Of a DNA stretch of 64,000 bases, positions 1 to 9,465 are shown piece by piece. The stretch covers positions 1 to 64,000 of the forward strand of contig NZ_LFIO01000947.1 in NCBI RefSeq assembly GCF_001187535.1, given 5' to 3'. Every line of letters begins with the position of its first letter. The first letter of the stretch is position 1. The notes beneath the pieces are model-generated. The model saw nothing but the letters and a program-made list of their open reading frames with translations. It had not been told where the DNA came from and searched no databases. The position numbers and the translations under genes are program-made. Source of the DNA: Rhizobium ecuadorense. GTDB lineage: Bacteria > Pseudomonadota > Alphaproteobacteria > Rhizobiales > Rhizobiaceae.

Positions 1-22
1 AAAGCCAACCCCACTCTCCGTC

Positions 23-45
23 ATCCTCGGGCTTGACCCGAGGAT
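23..45. repeat. Short intergenic palindrome upstream of kdpD
   Basis: A perfect 9-bp inverted repeat (ATCCTCGGG at 23-31 and CCCGAGGAT at 37-45) surrounds a 5-base loop. It lies in the 164 bases before kdpD, where no gene is visible. There is no T-run after it, so it does not look like a simple terminator. Its form resembles the dispersed palindromes common between genes in rhizobia; that family link is from memory, not from a search. Confidence 0.5.
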
Positions 46-164
46 CCATGCCGCGGCCGCTGGTGGATGCCGTGTGGATGCTCGGCTCCGGAGTGCCTTG
101 CACCAGTTGAACCAAACATGCCGACCCCTCGGCTTAACCGACGTGATGCAGAAAGACCACACGC

Positions 165-2873
165 ATGCCAGACGACAATCGCGACCAGGCCGGCAGGCCA
201 TCGCCCGATGCGCTTCTCGAAAAAGCCCGGGCGGAAACGCGTGGCCGTCTGAAGATCTTTCTGGGGGCCGCCCCGGGTGTCGGCAAGACCTATGAGATGC
301 TGATCTCCGGCCGCGCCAAGATCGCCGATGGCCTCGATGTCGTCATCGGCGTTGTCGAGACCCATGGCCGCAAGGAGACCGAGGCGCTGGTCGCCGGTTT
401 CGAGATCATCCCCCGCGTCGAAATCGAGTATAAGGGTCGGTCGCTCGCGGAAATGGACCTCGACGGCATCCTCGCCCGCAGGCCCGATCTCGTGCTGGTC
501 GACGAACTTGCCCATACCAATGCCGAGGGCAGCCGCCATCCGAAACGTTACCTCGACGTCAGGGAATTGCTCGATCGCGGCATCGACGTCTATACGACGC
601 TGAACATCCAGCATGTCGAGAGCCTGAACGACGTGGTCTCTCAGATCACCCGCATCCGGGTGCGCGAGACGGTACCGGATTCGATCATCGACCTTGCCGA
701 CGACGTCGAGATCATCGATCTGACGCCCGATGATCTCATCAAGCGCCTGCATGACGGCAAGGTCTACATGCCGCGCACCGCCGAGCGGGCGCTGACCAAT
801 TATTTCACCCCGGGCAATCTGACAGCGCTTCGTGAACTGGCGCTGCGCAAGACCGCCCAGCGCGTCGACGACCAGCTGCTGACCCATATGCAGGCCCATG
901 CCATATCGGGCCCCTGGGCGGCAGGCGAGCGTGTGCTCGTCTCGGTCGACCATCATCCGCGCTCCGCCTCGCTGGTGCGCTACGCCGCCCGCATGGCCTC
1001 GCGCCTGCGCGCCCCCTGGGCGGCCGTCTATATCGAGACCAACCGCTCGATCAATCTGACCGAAGCCGAACGCGATACCGTCGCCGCCACGCTGCGGCTT
1101 GCCGAACAGCTCGGCGGCGAGGCGATCACCCTTCCCGGCCGCGAGGTGGCAGAAGAGCTCGTCCGCCACGCCAGCGCCAACAATGTCACCCATATCGTCA
1201 TCGGCGCCCCGAAAAAGCCGACCTGGCGCGACTGGTGGAGCCGCTCGATCACCGACGAGCTGATCCGCAAGACCGGCGAGATCAGCGTCCATGTCATCTC
1301 CGGCACCGAGAAGGACGGCACCACGGCGCGCGGCATCAAGGCGGCCGCCACCGCGCCGCCACTGGATTTTCGGGCCTATCTGCTGGCGACCGTCTATGTC
1401 GCCATCGCGCTCGCCGTCGGCATCGTACTCGACCAGGTGCTCGACGTGCGCAACCTGGCGCTGGTCTTCCTGATGGCGGTGCTGACTTCCGCCGTCCTGC
1501 ACGGGTTGCGGCCAGCGCTTTACAGCTGCATCCTCGGCGCACTGTCCTTCAACTTCTTCTTTCTGCCGCCGCGCTACACCCTGACGATCAGCGATCCGGA
1601 AAGCGTGCTCGCCCTGTTCTTCTTCCTCGGCGTCGCCATCATCGCCAGCAATCTGACCGCGACCGTGCAGCGCCAGGCCGCCGCCGCGAGGCAGCGGGCG
1701 CGCACCACCGAAGATCTCTATCTCTTCTCGAAAAAGCTCGCCGGCACTGGCACGCTCGACGACGTGCTCTGGGCGACCGCCTTCCAGCTCGCCTCAATGC
1801 TGAAGGTCCGGGTCGTGCTGCTGCTGCCCGAGGAAGGCAGCATCGCCGTCAAGGCCGGTTATCCCCCTGACGACACGCTCGACGACGCCGATATCGCCGC
1901 CGCCCGCTGGGCCTGGGAGCACAATCACGCCGCCGGCCGCGGCGCCGACACCCTGCCCGGCGCCAAGCGCCTCTACGTGCCGCTCAGAACCGGGCGCACC
2001 GCCGTCGGCGTCATCGGCCTCGACAGCGACCGCCGCGACGGACCGCTGCTGACGCCGGAACAGCAGCGGCTGCTCGACGCGCTGGCCGACCAGGCGGCCC
2101 TTGCCATCGAACGTGTCCAGCTCGTCGCCGATGTCGACCGGGCAAGGCTCGCGGCCGAAGCCGACCGGCTGCGCTCGGCCCTGCTGACCTCGATCTCGCA
2201 CGACCTGAAAACGCCGCTTGCCGCCATCCTCGGCGCCGCCGGCACGCTGCGCGACTATTTCGCCTCGATGCCCGAGGAAGATCGCAGCGACCTGCTTTCC
2301 ACCGTCGTCGACGAATCCGAGCGCCTCAACCGCTTCATCGCCAACCTGCTCGACATGACCAAGATCGAATCCGGGGCGATGGAGCCGAATTCCGCGCCGC
2401 ATTATGCCGGCGATATCGTCGGCAGCGCGCTACGCCGCGCCACCAAGATCCTCGAGCACCACAAGACCGAGATGCGCATTCCCACCGACCTGCCGATGGT
2501 GCGCGTCGATCCTGTCCTGTTCGAGCAGGTGATCTTCAACTTGCTCGACAATGCTGCGAAATATGCGCCCGAGGGCTCGGTGATCCATATCGGCGGCTGG
2601 GCTGATGCCGACAACGTCGTCCTGCAGGTCTTGGACGAGGGCCCGGGCATCCCGCCGGCCGACCTCACCCGTGTCTTCGACACCTTCTACCGGGTGCGCA
2701 AGGGCGATCAGGTGCGCGCCGGCACGGGCCTCGGCCTTTCCATCTGCCGCGGCTTCATCGAGGCGATGGGCGGCACGATCACGGCCGGCAACCGGACGGG
2801 CGGCCCTGGCGCCGTCTTCACCATCCGCCTGCCGAAACCCACCGACATTCCGAAACTGGATGAACTCAAATGA
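165..2873 (+). CDS. kdpD: KdpD osmosensitive potassium sensor histidine kinase
   Basis: Membrane sensor kinase that phosphorylates KdpE to control the high-affinity K+ ATPase KdpFABC. At 902 aa it has the full KdpD layout. The N-terminal KdpD domain carries a Walker A-like GAAPGVGKTY (residues 34-43), followed by a universal-stress-type domain (about 250-370). Four close hydrophobic segments lie at about 400-500, then a GAF-like region. The HisKA box SISHDLKTPL has its phospho-accepting His at 679, and the HATPase G box GTGLGLS starts at 853. The start is the ATG at 165; its ribosome binding site is weak. It overlaps kdpE by 4 bases (ATGA), so the two are probably translationally coupled. kdpFABC is not in the visible 164 upstream bases and would lie before the window. 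Confidence 0.95.
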   Translation: MPDDNRDQAGRPSPDALLEKARAETRGRLKIFLGAAPGVGKTYEMLISGRAKIADGLDVVIGVVETHGRKETEALVAGFEIIPRVEIEYKGRSLAEMDLDGILARRPDLVLVDELAHTNAEGSRHPKRYLDVRELLDRGIDVYTTLNIQHVESLNDVVSQITRIRVRETVPDSIIDLADDVEIIDLTPDDLIKRLHDGKVYMPRTAERALTNYFTPGNLTALRELALRKTAQRVDDQLLTHMQAHAISGPWAAGERVLVSVDHHPRSASLVRYAARMASRLRAPWAAVYIETNRSINLTEAERDTVAATLRLAEQLGGEAITLPGREVAEELVRHASANNVTHIVIGAPKKPTWRDWWSRSITDELIRKTGEISVHVISGTEKDGTTARGIKAAATAPPLDFRAYLLATVYVAIALAVGIVLDQVLDVRNLALVFLMAVLTSAVLHGLRPALYSCILGALSFNFFFLPPRYTLTISDPESVLALFFFLGVAIIASNLTATVQRQAAAARQRARTTEDLYLFSKKLAGTGTLDDVLWATAFQLASMLKVRVVLLLPEEGSIAVKAGYPPDDTLDDADIAAARWAWEHNHAAGRGADTLPGAKRLYVPLRTGRTAVGVIGLDSDRRDGPLLTPEQQRLLDALADQAALAIERVQLVADVDRARLAAEADRLRSALLTSISHDLKTPLAAILGAAGTLRDYFASMPEEDRSDLLSTVVDESERLNRFIANLLDMTKIESGAMEPNSAPHYAGDIVGSALRRATKILEHHKTEMRIPTDLPMVRVDPVLFEQVIFNLLDNAAKYAPEGSVIHIGGWADADNVVLQVLDEGPGIPPADLTRVFDTFYRVRKGDQVRAGTGLGLSICRGFIEAMGGTITAGNRTGGPGAVFTIRLPKPTDIPKLDELK

Positions 2874-3562
2874 CCGGTTCAGCCGTCAAAATTCTCGTCG
2901 TCGACGACGAACCGCCGATCCGCAAGCTGCTCCGCGTCGGCCTCACCGCGCAAGGCTATGAGGTGCAGGAGGCGGCAAACGCCGCGAGCGCCCGCCAGTC
3001 GATTGCCGACGGCATGCCCGACCTCATCGTGCTCGACCTCGGCCTTCCCGACACATCAGGCCATGACTTGCTTCAGGCGTGGCGCGATGAAGGACTTTCC
3101 ATGCCCATCGTCATCCTCTCCAGCCGCACCGACGAGGCCGGCATCGTCACAGCGCTGGAAAGCGGCGCCGACGATTACGTCACCAAGCCCTTCGGCGTCA
3201 ACGAACTCGGCGCCCGCATCCGTGTGGCGCTGCGCCACCGGCTGCAGCAGCAAGGGGAAAAGGCGATCTTTCAGACCGGCGGGCTGTCGATCGACCTCGT
3301 CAAGCGCATCGTCAAGGTCGACGGCCAGGACATAAAACTGTCGCCGAAGGAATACGACATCCTGCGGGTGCTCGCCCAGTACGCCGGCAAGGTGCTGACC
3401 CACCAGTTTCTTCTAAAGCAGGTATGGGGGCCGGCCGCCGATGTGCAGTATCTGCGCGTCTATATCAGGCAGCTGCGGCAAAAAGTCGAACAGATTCCCG
3501 ACCAGCCGCACTATATCACCACCGAGACCGGCGTCGGCTACCGGCTCAGGGAACCGGACTGA
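2870..3562 (+). CDS. kdpE: KdpE response regulator
   Basis: OmpR/PhoB-type transcription factor of the KdpDE system, activating kdpFABC in potassium limitation. The 230-aa protein has a receiver domain with acidic residues D12-D13, phospho-acceptor D56 in VLDLGLPD, and the conserved Lys in TKPFG near residue 105. A winged-helix DNA-binding domain occupies about 130-225 and ends in TETGVGYRL, typical of the family. It overlaps kdpD by 4 bases and precedes the EIIA-Ntr-like gene by 57 bases, so all three are probably one operon. Confidence 0.95.
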   Translation: MTGSAVKILVVDDEPPIRKLLRVGLTAQGYEVQEAANAASARQSIADGMPDLIVLDLGLPDTSGHDLLQAWRDEGLSMPIVILSSRTDEAGIVTALESGADDYVTKPFGVNELGARIRVALRHRLQQQGEKAIFQTGGLSIDLVKRIVKVDGQDIKLSPKEYDILRVLAQYAGKVLTHQFLLKQVWGPAADVQYLRVYIRQLRQKVEQIPDQPHYITTETGVGYRLREPD

Positions 3563-3619
3563 CCGCCCTTCCCTCCCGCTGCCCGAACAGTATCGAGCCC
3601 AAACAGCATCGAGAATAAC

Positions 3620-4075
3620 ATGAACCTTCCCAACATCATCCGCCCGGAACACACCTTCATCGGCGTGCCGGCGCCGACGAAATGGCGCGCGCTGCAGGGT
3701 ATAGCGGATAAGGCGGCCAAGGCTTTCTCCGTCGACGGCCAGTCCATCCTGAAGGCGCTCGAAGCGCGCGAGAAGCTCGGCTCCACCGGGATCGGCAACG
3801 GCATCGCCATTCCGCATGCGGCGATCGACGGCATGAGCAGCCCGCGGGGCTTGCTCATCCGCTTCGCCCAGCCGCTGGATTTCGAAGCGATCGACGATAT
3901 CCCGACCGATATCGCTTTCGTGCTGCTCTTCGGGGAAAACAATCGCAGCGAATATCTGAACGTGCTGTCCGCCATCGCGCGGCGGCTGCAATCTGACGGC
4001 GTGCTTGCCGCCATGCGCAAGGCAAGAACGGCCGACGAATTTTATTCCGATTTCATCGCCGATTCCAGGGTGTAA
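3620..4075 (+). CDS. PTS EIIA-Ntr-like (PtsN family) protein
   Basis: A 151-aa single-domain PTS EIIA protein of the fructose/nitrogen type. The phospho-accepting His is H66 in GIAIPHAAID, preceded by the usual EKLGSTGIGNG segment. No permease or EIIB domain is attached, so the role is probably regulatory rather than sugar transport. In E. coli dephosphorylated EIIA-Ntr binds KdpD and stimulates it (established knowledge). Finding a PtsN-like gene directly behind kdpDE suggests a dedicated partner for this sensor; that is inference. Rhizobia usually carry another ptsN near rpoN, so this is best treated as a paralogue. The ribosome binding site is weak. Confidence 0.85.
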   Translation: MNLPNIIRPEHTFIGVPAPTKWRALQGIADKAAKAFSVDGQSILKALEAREKLGSTGIGNGIAIPHAAIDGMSSPRGLLIRFAQPLDFEAIDDIPTDIAFVLLFGENNRSEYLNVLSAIARRLQSDGVLAAMRKARTADEFYSDFIADSRV

Positions 4076-4100
4076 AAGAAGCGCGACCCAAAGGTCGCGC
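4074..4100 (-). terminator. Intrinsic terminator of the porin gene
   Basis: A perfect 8-bp stem (GCGCGACC 4081-4088, GGTCGCGC 4093-4100) with a 4-base loop. Read on the minus strand it is followed by TTCTTTTA, a T-rich tail, and it sits 24 bases after the porin stop. The tail overlaps the stop codon of the PtsN-like gene on the other strand, so the stem may also serve the kdp operon, although the plus-strand side lacks a T-run. Confidence 0.75.
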
Positions 4101-4124
4101 CTCCCCGTCTGTAGTCAGACTGTC

Positions 4125-5141
4125 TTAGAAATCGCGCTGGAAGCGCAGGAAGCCGAACACGTCGTCGTCGCCTTCGTCCTCATCGTGATACTGCACGCTG
4201 AGCTTCGAACGCAGGTCTTCGACGATCTGGTAGTCGATCGTGACACCAGTCGTGTAGGCGCTGCCGCCGGTGAAGCCATTGCCGTCAGCTTCGAGAGCGA
4301 TGTTTTCGAAGTACTGGAAGCCGGGGGTAACCGACCACTTGTCGTTGATCTTCAAGGCGTATTCCGCTGCGATCGTCCATTCGGACTCTTCGTAGTAGTA
4401 GTTGGCGCCGCTTGCCCAAATGCCGGCGATGCCGAGCGTGCCCGGGCCGATATCGGCATAGACGATGCCGCGGACCGCGACTTCGCTGGTGTCGGTGTCA
4501 TAACCGGCCAGCAGGTAGGCGCTGATGGCGCCGGCCTTGTAGGAGACCTGGCCTGCGACACCGAAGTTGTTCGGGCCTTCGCCCGGCTTGGTGGCGTAGT
4601 CTTCTTCCAGTTCGTCGACCGAGATGCCGGCCGCGAAAGCGCCCGCCTCGTACTGATAACGGATCGAGTTGTGGGTCGTTTCGTTGCTGGCGAGCGTATC
4701 GGTCTCGCCGCTCATGTCATCATCCCACCAGCTGTAAAGCTTACCGACGCGGAAGCCGGCAATATCGATATAGCCTTCATCCAACAGAGCTTCCTGATCG
4801 GAAGCATTGTCGGCATTGTAACGCAGCGTCATGACGCCGGTGAGCGTGCCGTACTCGGTGTCGTTCTTGGCCTGGAAAGTGACCTGACCGCGAGTCCAGA
4901 AATTGACGTCGGAATCGCCGGAGATATGGTCACCGAAGCGTACTTCGGTACGGATATAACCGCCGATCGAAAGGCATGTTTCCGTTCCCGGAATATAAAA
5001 ATAGCCGGTCCCGTAGGCGTCGCAAACGCGAACATATTCCACGGGCTCGGGTTCCGCCGCCACGATGGCGTCGGCTGCGCGGGCTCCGGAGGCCGCGGCA
5101 AGGGCGGCTACGGAGGCAAAAAGGATAGTTCTGATATTCAT
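4125..5141 (-). CDS. Outer membrane porin, alphaproteobacterial Porin_2 type
   Basis: A general diffusion porin of the RopA/Omp2b type. The 338-aa product has a cleavable signal peptide (cut expected after ARA, residue 22), then the family's N-terminal pair of cysteines around DAYGTGYFYIPG and the SIGGYIRTEVRFG strand. Alternating strands follow, and the C-terminus ends in Phe (FLRFQRDF), the outer membrane assembly signal. The frame is open for 38 codons upstream, but the ATG at 5141 is chosen because it begins the signal peptide. It is monocistronic, with its own terminator, and divergent from the sulfate operon. Rhizobial porins usually occur as several paralogues, so no symbol is given. 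Confidence 0.9.
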   Translation of the reverse strand: MNIRTILFASVAALAAASGARAADAIVAAEPEPVEYVRVCDAYGTGYFYIPGTETCLSIGGYIRTEVRFGDHISGDSDVNFWTRGQVTFQAKNDTEYGTLTGVMTLRYNADNASDQEALLDEGYIDIAGFRVGKLYSWWDDDMSGETDTLASNETTHNSIRYQYEAGAFAAGISVDELEEDYATKPGEGPNNFGVAGQVSYKAGAISAYLLAGYDTDTSEVAVRGIVYADIGPGTLGIAGIWASGANYYYEESEWTIAAEYALKINDKWSVTPGFQYFENIALEADGNGFTGGSAYTTGVTIDYQIVEDLRSKLSVQYHDEDEGDDDVFGFLRFQRDF

Positions 5142-5502
5142 TTTCAATGGCCCTAAACAGGTTTGGAATGTGGGGCGCATGGTCAAGGGATGCCCCCACG
5201 TAGCGGTCGGAGAATACGACCGCACGGTCGCCATATAGGAATGCACAAGTGTCATCGCGGCAAAATCGGGGCAAAAATCCGCACGACCATGGCGCTTTCA
5301 TGGAGGAACTGTGGCGGAAAAAACACGGTCCGGCGGCCGACGGTACTGGTCAACAATTGGCCGCGGCCAACTCCGGCACGTCTATTTCAAAATCACCCCT
5401 CAAATGGAATGACATTCTAACGATAGGGGAGGAGCGGGAAGAACCTTCGTTTCATTATACGACTGACTTGATAGAGTTAAGACAGAAAACAGGAGGGTTC
5501 CC
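5142..5502. promoter_or_regulatory. Divergent intergenic region between porin and sbp
   Basis: These 361 bases separate the divergently transcribed porin and sulfate-binding genes and must hold promoters for both. I see no convincing gene; open frames here lack ribosome binding sites. The right end has a strong AGGAGG just before the sbp ATG. I could not assign a specific operator for a CysB-like regulator. Confidence 0.5.
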
Positions 5503-6528
5503 ATGCAGACACAACGGCTCACCCGGCTCCTCGCGGCCGCGGTCATGGCGGGCAGCTTCGCGATCGGGAGCATTGCTCCTGCCTTCGCGGATCAGACGCT
5601 GCTCAACGTTTCCTACGATCCGACCCGCGAATTGTATAAGGATTTCAATGCCGCCTTTGCCGCCAAGTGGCAAAAGGACAGCGGTGAGACCGTGACGATC
5701 CAGGCTTCGCATGGCGGCTCCGGCGCCCAGGCCCGCTCGGTCATCGACGGCCTCGACGCCGATGTCGTCACGCTGGCGCTCGAAGGCGATATCGACGCCA
5801 TCGCCAAGGCCACCGGCAAGATCCCGGCCGACTGGAAGACAAAATTCCCCAACAATTCGACGCCTTATACGTCGACGATCGTCTTCCTCGTTCGCAAGGG
5901 CAACCCGAAGGGCATCAAGGATTGGGGCGACCTGGTCAAGGACGACGTGCAGGTCATCACGCCGAACCCGAAGACCTCCGGCGGCGCCCGCTGGAACTTC
6001 CTCGCCGCCTGGGCATGGGCCAAGCAGGCGAATGGCGGCGACGAAGCCAAGGCGCAGGATTACGTCGCCAAGCTGCTGCAGCACGTTCCGGTTCTCGATA
6101 CCGGCGCCCGCGGCGCCACCACCACCTTCGTTCAGCGCGGCCTCGGCGACGTGCTGCTTGCCTGGGAAAACGAAGCCTATCTCTCGCTCGAGGAACTCGG
6201 TCCCGACCAGTTCGAGATCGTCACGCCGACCTTCTCCATCCGCGCCGACCCGCCGGTCGCCATCGTCGACGGCAATGTCGACAAGAAGGGCACGCGCAAG
6301 GTCGCCGAAGCCTATCTCAACTACCTCTATTCGGACGAAGGCCAGAAGATCGCCGCCAAGCACTATTACCGGCCGATCAAGCCGGAAGCCGCCGATCCGG
6401 CCGATATCGCCCGCTTCCCGAAGCTGACGCTTGCGACCATCGACGACTTCGGCGGCTGGAAAAGCGCACAGCCGAAATTCTTCGGCGATGGCGGGGTATT
6501 TGACCAGATCTACAAGCCGGCCCAATAA
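5503..6528 (+). CDS. sbp: Sulfate ABC transporter substrate-binding protein
   Basis: Periplasmic sulfate receptor of the sulfate/thiosulfate importer. The 341-aa protein starts with a signal peptide (cut after PAFA, residue 29), then [47 protein letters not shown] and [15 protein letters not shown]. These are the sulfate-contacting and signature segments of Sbp and CysP. Wording such as VVTLAL and SHGGSG is nearer to Sbp than to CysP. A strong AGGAGG stands 7 bases before the ATG. It heads a four-gene operon with cysT, cysW and cysA. Confidence 0.93.
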   Translation: MQTQRLTRLLAAAVMAGSFAIGSIAPAFADQTLLNVSYDPTRELYKDFNAAFAAKWQKDSGETVTIQASHGGSGAQARSVIDGLDADVVTLALEGDIDAIAKATGKIPADWKTKFPNNSTPYTSTIVFLVRKGNPKGIKDWGDLVKDDVQVITPNPKTSGGARWNFLAAWAWAKQANGGDEAKAQDYVAKLLQHVPVLDTGARGATTTFVQRGLGDVLLAWENEAYLSLEELGPDQFEIVTPTFSIRADPPVAIVDGNVDKKGTRKVAEAYLNYLYSDEGQKIAAKHYYRPIKPEAADPADIARFPKLTLATIDDFGGWKSAQPKFFGDGGVFDQIYKPAQ

Positions 6529-6536
6529 TAGACTTC

Positions 6537-7394
6537 ATGAAAGCACATAGCCCCACGCGGTGGCGGTTCAGGCGGCCGAGTGTCATTCCGGGTTTCGGAA
6601 TGGCGCTCGGCTTTACCTTGACCTGGCTCACCCTTCTGATCCTCATCCCGCTCTCGGGCCTTGCCGTCCGGTCGAGCGCGCTCGGCTGGGAGAAATTCTG
6701 GTCGATCGCGCTCGATCCGCGCACGCTGAACGCGCTGCGCATCAGCTTCGGGAGCGCCTTCATCGCCGCTGTTGTCAATGCCGTCTTCGGCATCCTGCTG
6801 GCCTGGGTGCTGGTGCGCTACCGCTTTCCCGGCAAGCGCATCATCGATGCCATGGTCGACCTGCCCTTCGCGCTGCCGACCGCCGTTGCCGGCATCGCGC
6901 TGACGACGCTTTATGCGCCGAACGGTTGGATCGGCCAGTTCCTGACGCCGCTCGGCATCAAGATCGCCTTTACGCCTGCCGGCATCGTCGTGGCGCTGAT
7001 CTTCGTCGGCCTGCCCTTCGTGGTGCGCACCGTGCAGCCGGTGATGGAGGAAATCGACAAGGAGGTGGAGGAAGCCGCAGCGACACTCGGCGCCAACCGC
7101 TTCCAAACGATTTTCCGCGTGCTGCTGCCGGGGCTCGCTCCGGCCGTGCTCACCGGCTTTGCGCTCGCCTTTGCCCGCGGCGTCGGCGAATACGGCTCGG
7201 TCATCTTCATCGCCGGCAACCTGCCGTTCAAATCGGAGATCGCGCCGCTGCTGATCATCATCAAGCTCGAAGAGTATAATTATGCGGCGGCGACCGGCAT
7301 TGCGGCGATCATGCTGATCATCTCGTTCTCCATGCTGCTGGTTATCAATCTCATTCAGAGCTGGAGCAGGCGGAGGTACGGCTATGGCGCTTGA
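6537..7394 (+). CDS. cysT: Sulfate ABC transporter permease CysT (CysU)
   Basis: Inner membrane subunit of the sulfate importer, 285 aa, with about six hydrophobic segments and the permease EAA loop [17 protein letters not shown] that docks on CysA. It begins 8 bases after sbp and overlaps cysW by 11 bases, so it is co-transcribed and probably co-translated. Length matches the family (about 275-290). Confidence 0.93.
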   Translation: MKAHSPTRWRFRRPSVIPGFGMALGFTLTWLTLLILIPLSGLAVRSSALGWEKFWSIALDPRTLNALRISFGSAFIAAVVNAVFGILLAWVLVRYRFPGKRIIDAMVDLPFALPTAVAGIALTTLYAPNGWIGQFLTPLGIKIAFTPAGIVVALIFVGLPFVVRTVQPVMEEIDKEVEEAAATLGANRFQTIFRVLLPGLAPAVLTGFALAFARGVGEYGSVIFIAGNLPFKSEIAPLLIIIKLEEYNYAAATGIAAIMLIISFSMLLVINLIQSWSRRRYGYGA

Positions 7395-8256
7395 TGCAAC
7401 CGCTCAACCGGTGAAGCTGCGTTCGGTCACCACCGAAAACCGGATCGCGCGCTTCACGCTGATCATCGTCTCACTGATCTTCCTGCTGCTGATCCTGCTG
7501 CTGCCGCTTGCAGCCGTCTTCGTCGAGGCCTTCCGCAAGGGTGCCGGCCCCTTCATCGAGGCGCTCGGCGATGCCGAAACCTTCTCGGCGATCCGCCTGA
7601 CGCTGATCGTTGCCGGTGTCAGCGTTCCCCTCAACCTCATCTTCGGGGTTGCCGCCGCCTGGGCGATCGCCAAGTTCGAGTTCAAGGGCAAGGCCTTCCT
7701 GACGACGCTGATCGACCTGCCCTTCTCGGTTTCCCCGGTCATATCGGGCTTGGTCTTCGTGCTGCTGTTCGGCGCCAATACCTGGCTCGGCCAGTGGCTC
7801 AGCGCCCACGACATCAAGATCCTGTTTGCGGTGCCGGGGCTGATCCTCGCCACCATGTTCGTCACCTTTCCCTTCGTCGCCCGCGAGCTGATCCCGCTGA
7901 TGCAGGAACAGGGAACGGCCGACGAAGAGGCGGCCCTTTCGCTCGGCGCCAGCGGCTGGCAGACCTTCTGGCACGTGACGCTGCCGAACATCAAATGGGG
8001 CCTGCTCTACGGCGTGCTTCTCTGCAACGCCCGCGCCATGGGCGAATTCGGCGCCGTCTCGGTGGTGTCGGGCCATATCCGCGGCCAGACGAACACCATG
8101 CCGCTGCAGGTGGAAATTCTCTATAACGAGTATAATTTCACCGGCGCTTTTGCCGTCGCCACGCTTTTGGCCTTGCTGGCGCTCGTCACTCTTGTTTTGA
8201 AGACGCTGCTGGAAATGCGCTATAGCGCTGAAATCTCAGCCAGCCGGCGGCACTGA
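7384..8256 (+). CDS. cysW: Sulfate ABC transporter permease CysW
   Basis: Second membrane subunit of the sulfate importer, 290 aa, with six hydrophobic segments and the EAA loop [17 protein letters not shown]. The motif [19 protein letters not shown] near residue 220 is typical of CysW. The ATG lies inside the end of cysT and is preceded by GGCGGAGG. It pairs with CysT around the CysA dimer. Confidence 0.93.
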   Translation: MALDATAQPVKLRSVTTENRIARFTLIIVSLIFLLLILLLPLAAVFVEAFRKGAGPFIEALGDAETFSAIRLTLIVAGVSVPLNLIFGVAAAWAIAKFEFKGKAFLTTLIDLPFSVSPVISGLVFVLLFGANTWLGQWLSAHDIKILFAVPGLILATMFVTFPFVARELIPLMQEQGTADEEAALSLGASGWQTFWHVTLPNIKWGLLYGVLLCNARAMGEFGAVSVVSGHIRGQTNTMPLQVEILYNEYNFTGAFAVATLLALLALVTLVLKTLLEMRYSAEISASRRH

Positions 8257-8266
8257 AGGATTTGGA

Positions 8267-9307
8267 ATGGAAGTACGCGTTCAAAACATCCGCAAGGAAT
8301 TCGATCGTTTTCCGGCACTGCACGATGTCTCGCTCGGCATCCGCTCCGGCGAGCTGATCGCCCTGCTCGGCCCGTCGGGCTCCGGCAAGACGACATTGCT
8401 GCGCCTGATCGCCGGTCTCGAAAGCCCGACGGAGGGGCAGATCTTCTTCGGCGACGAGGATGCCTCGAAGAAATCGGTGCAGCAGCGCAATATCGGCTTC
8501 GTCTTCCAGCATTATGCCCTGTTTCGCTACATGACGGTGCTCGACAACGTCTCCTTCGGCCTGAGGGTCAGAAACAGCGCGCGGCGGCCCGCCAAGGCCG
8601 ATATCCGCAAGCGGGCGCTTGAGCTGCTCGACCTCGTGCAGCTCTCCGGCCTGGAAAAACGCTACCCGGCCCAGCTTTCCGGCGGCCAGCGCCAGCGCGT
8701 GGCGCTCGCCCGCGCCATGGCCGTCGAGCCGAACGTGCTGCTGCTCGACGAGCCCTTCGGGGCGCTCGACGCCCAGGTGCGCAAGGACCTACGCAAATGG
8801 CTGCGCGAGATCCACGACCGCACCGGCCACACCACCGTCTTCGTCACCCACGACCAGGACGAGGCGCTGGAGCTTGCCGACCGCGTCGTCGTCATGAGCC
8901 AGGGGGCGATCGAGCAGGTCGGCACGCCTGACGAAGTCTACGACAATCCGAACTCGCCCTTCGTCTTCGGCTTCATCGGCCAGTCGAACTGCCTGCAGGT
9001 CGAAATCTCAGAGGGCGACATCCGCTTCGAAGGCCGCTCGCTCGGCCTTAATGCCGAGGGCGAGCCTGATGGCACGGCGCAGCTCTATTTCCGCCCGCAT
9101 GATGTCAGGCTCTGCGAATCGGCTGAAAACTGCATCGCCGGCCAGCCGGTCTCCAGCCGCCGTGTCGCCGGCACCCGGCACATCGAACTGGATATCGGCA
9201 ACGACCGCCCGCATATCGAGATCGAGTTGCCGCCGAGCGAGGCCGACAGACTTGACCGCCACCGCGTGGCCTTCAAGCCGACCCGCTGGAAGCTGTTCCG
9301 CAGCTGA
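8267..9307 (+). CDS. cysA: Sulfate ABC transporter ATP-binding protein CysA
   Basis: ATPase of the sulfate importer, 346 aa. Walker A is GPSGSGKTT (35-43). The Q-loop lies in FVFQHYALF, the signature is LSGGQRQRVALARA, Walker B is LLLDEPFGALD, and the switch His is in VTHDQDEA. A C-terminal extension of about 110 residues is the regulatory domain usual in CysA. AAGGA lies before the ATG. It is the last gene of the operon, followed 32 bases later by a good terminator. Confidence 0.95.
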   Translation: MEVRVQNIRKEFDRFPALHDVSLGIRSGELIALLGPSGSGKTTLLRLIAGLESPTEGQIFFGDEDASKKSVQQRNIGFVFQHYALFRYMTVLDNVSFGLRVRNSARRPAKADIRKRALELLDLVQLSGLEKRYPAQLSGGQRQRVALARAMAVEPNVLLLDEPFGALDAQVRKDLRKWLREIHDRTGHTTVFVTHDQDEALELADRVVVMSQGAIEQVGTPDEVYDNPNSPFVFGFIGQSNCLQVEISEGDIRFEGRSLGLNAEGEPDGTAQLYFRPHDVRLCESAENCIAGQPVSSRRVAGTRHIELDIGNDRPHIEIELPPSEADRLDRHRVAFKPTRWKLFRS

Positions 9308-9339
9308 TGGAGGTTGTTGTCACGACCCGCCTCCTCGCA

Positions 9340-9374
9340 GGACTCTCATGTGGCGAGAGTCCCTTTTGGTTTTT
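9340..9374 (+). terminator. Intrinsic terminator of the sulfate operon
   Basis: A perfect 8-bp stem (GGACTCTC 9340-9347, GAGAGTCC 9355-9362) with a 7-base loop is followed by CTTTTGGTTTTT. It lies 32 bases after the cysA stop and in the right orientation. Confidence 0.85.
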
Positions 9375-9465
9375 GTGATCTATGGTTGTTTGTATTTTTG
9401 TCACATGACGAGTAAAAGATTTTCACGTTAATAAGTAGGACTAATCCCACAGGAGGCACCTTGCG

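Noticed and set aside
1..164. The end of kdpC before kdpD
   Set aside because: No frame in these bases reads like a KdpC C-terminus; only a palindrome is visible.
21..1502. A 493-codon open frame on the minus strand opposite kdpD
   Set aside because: Composition is Arg/Gly/Asp-heavy as expected of the antisense of a GC-rich gene, without domains or a ribosome binding site; kdpD on the other strand has all catalytic motifs.
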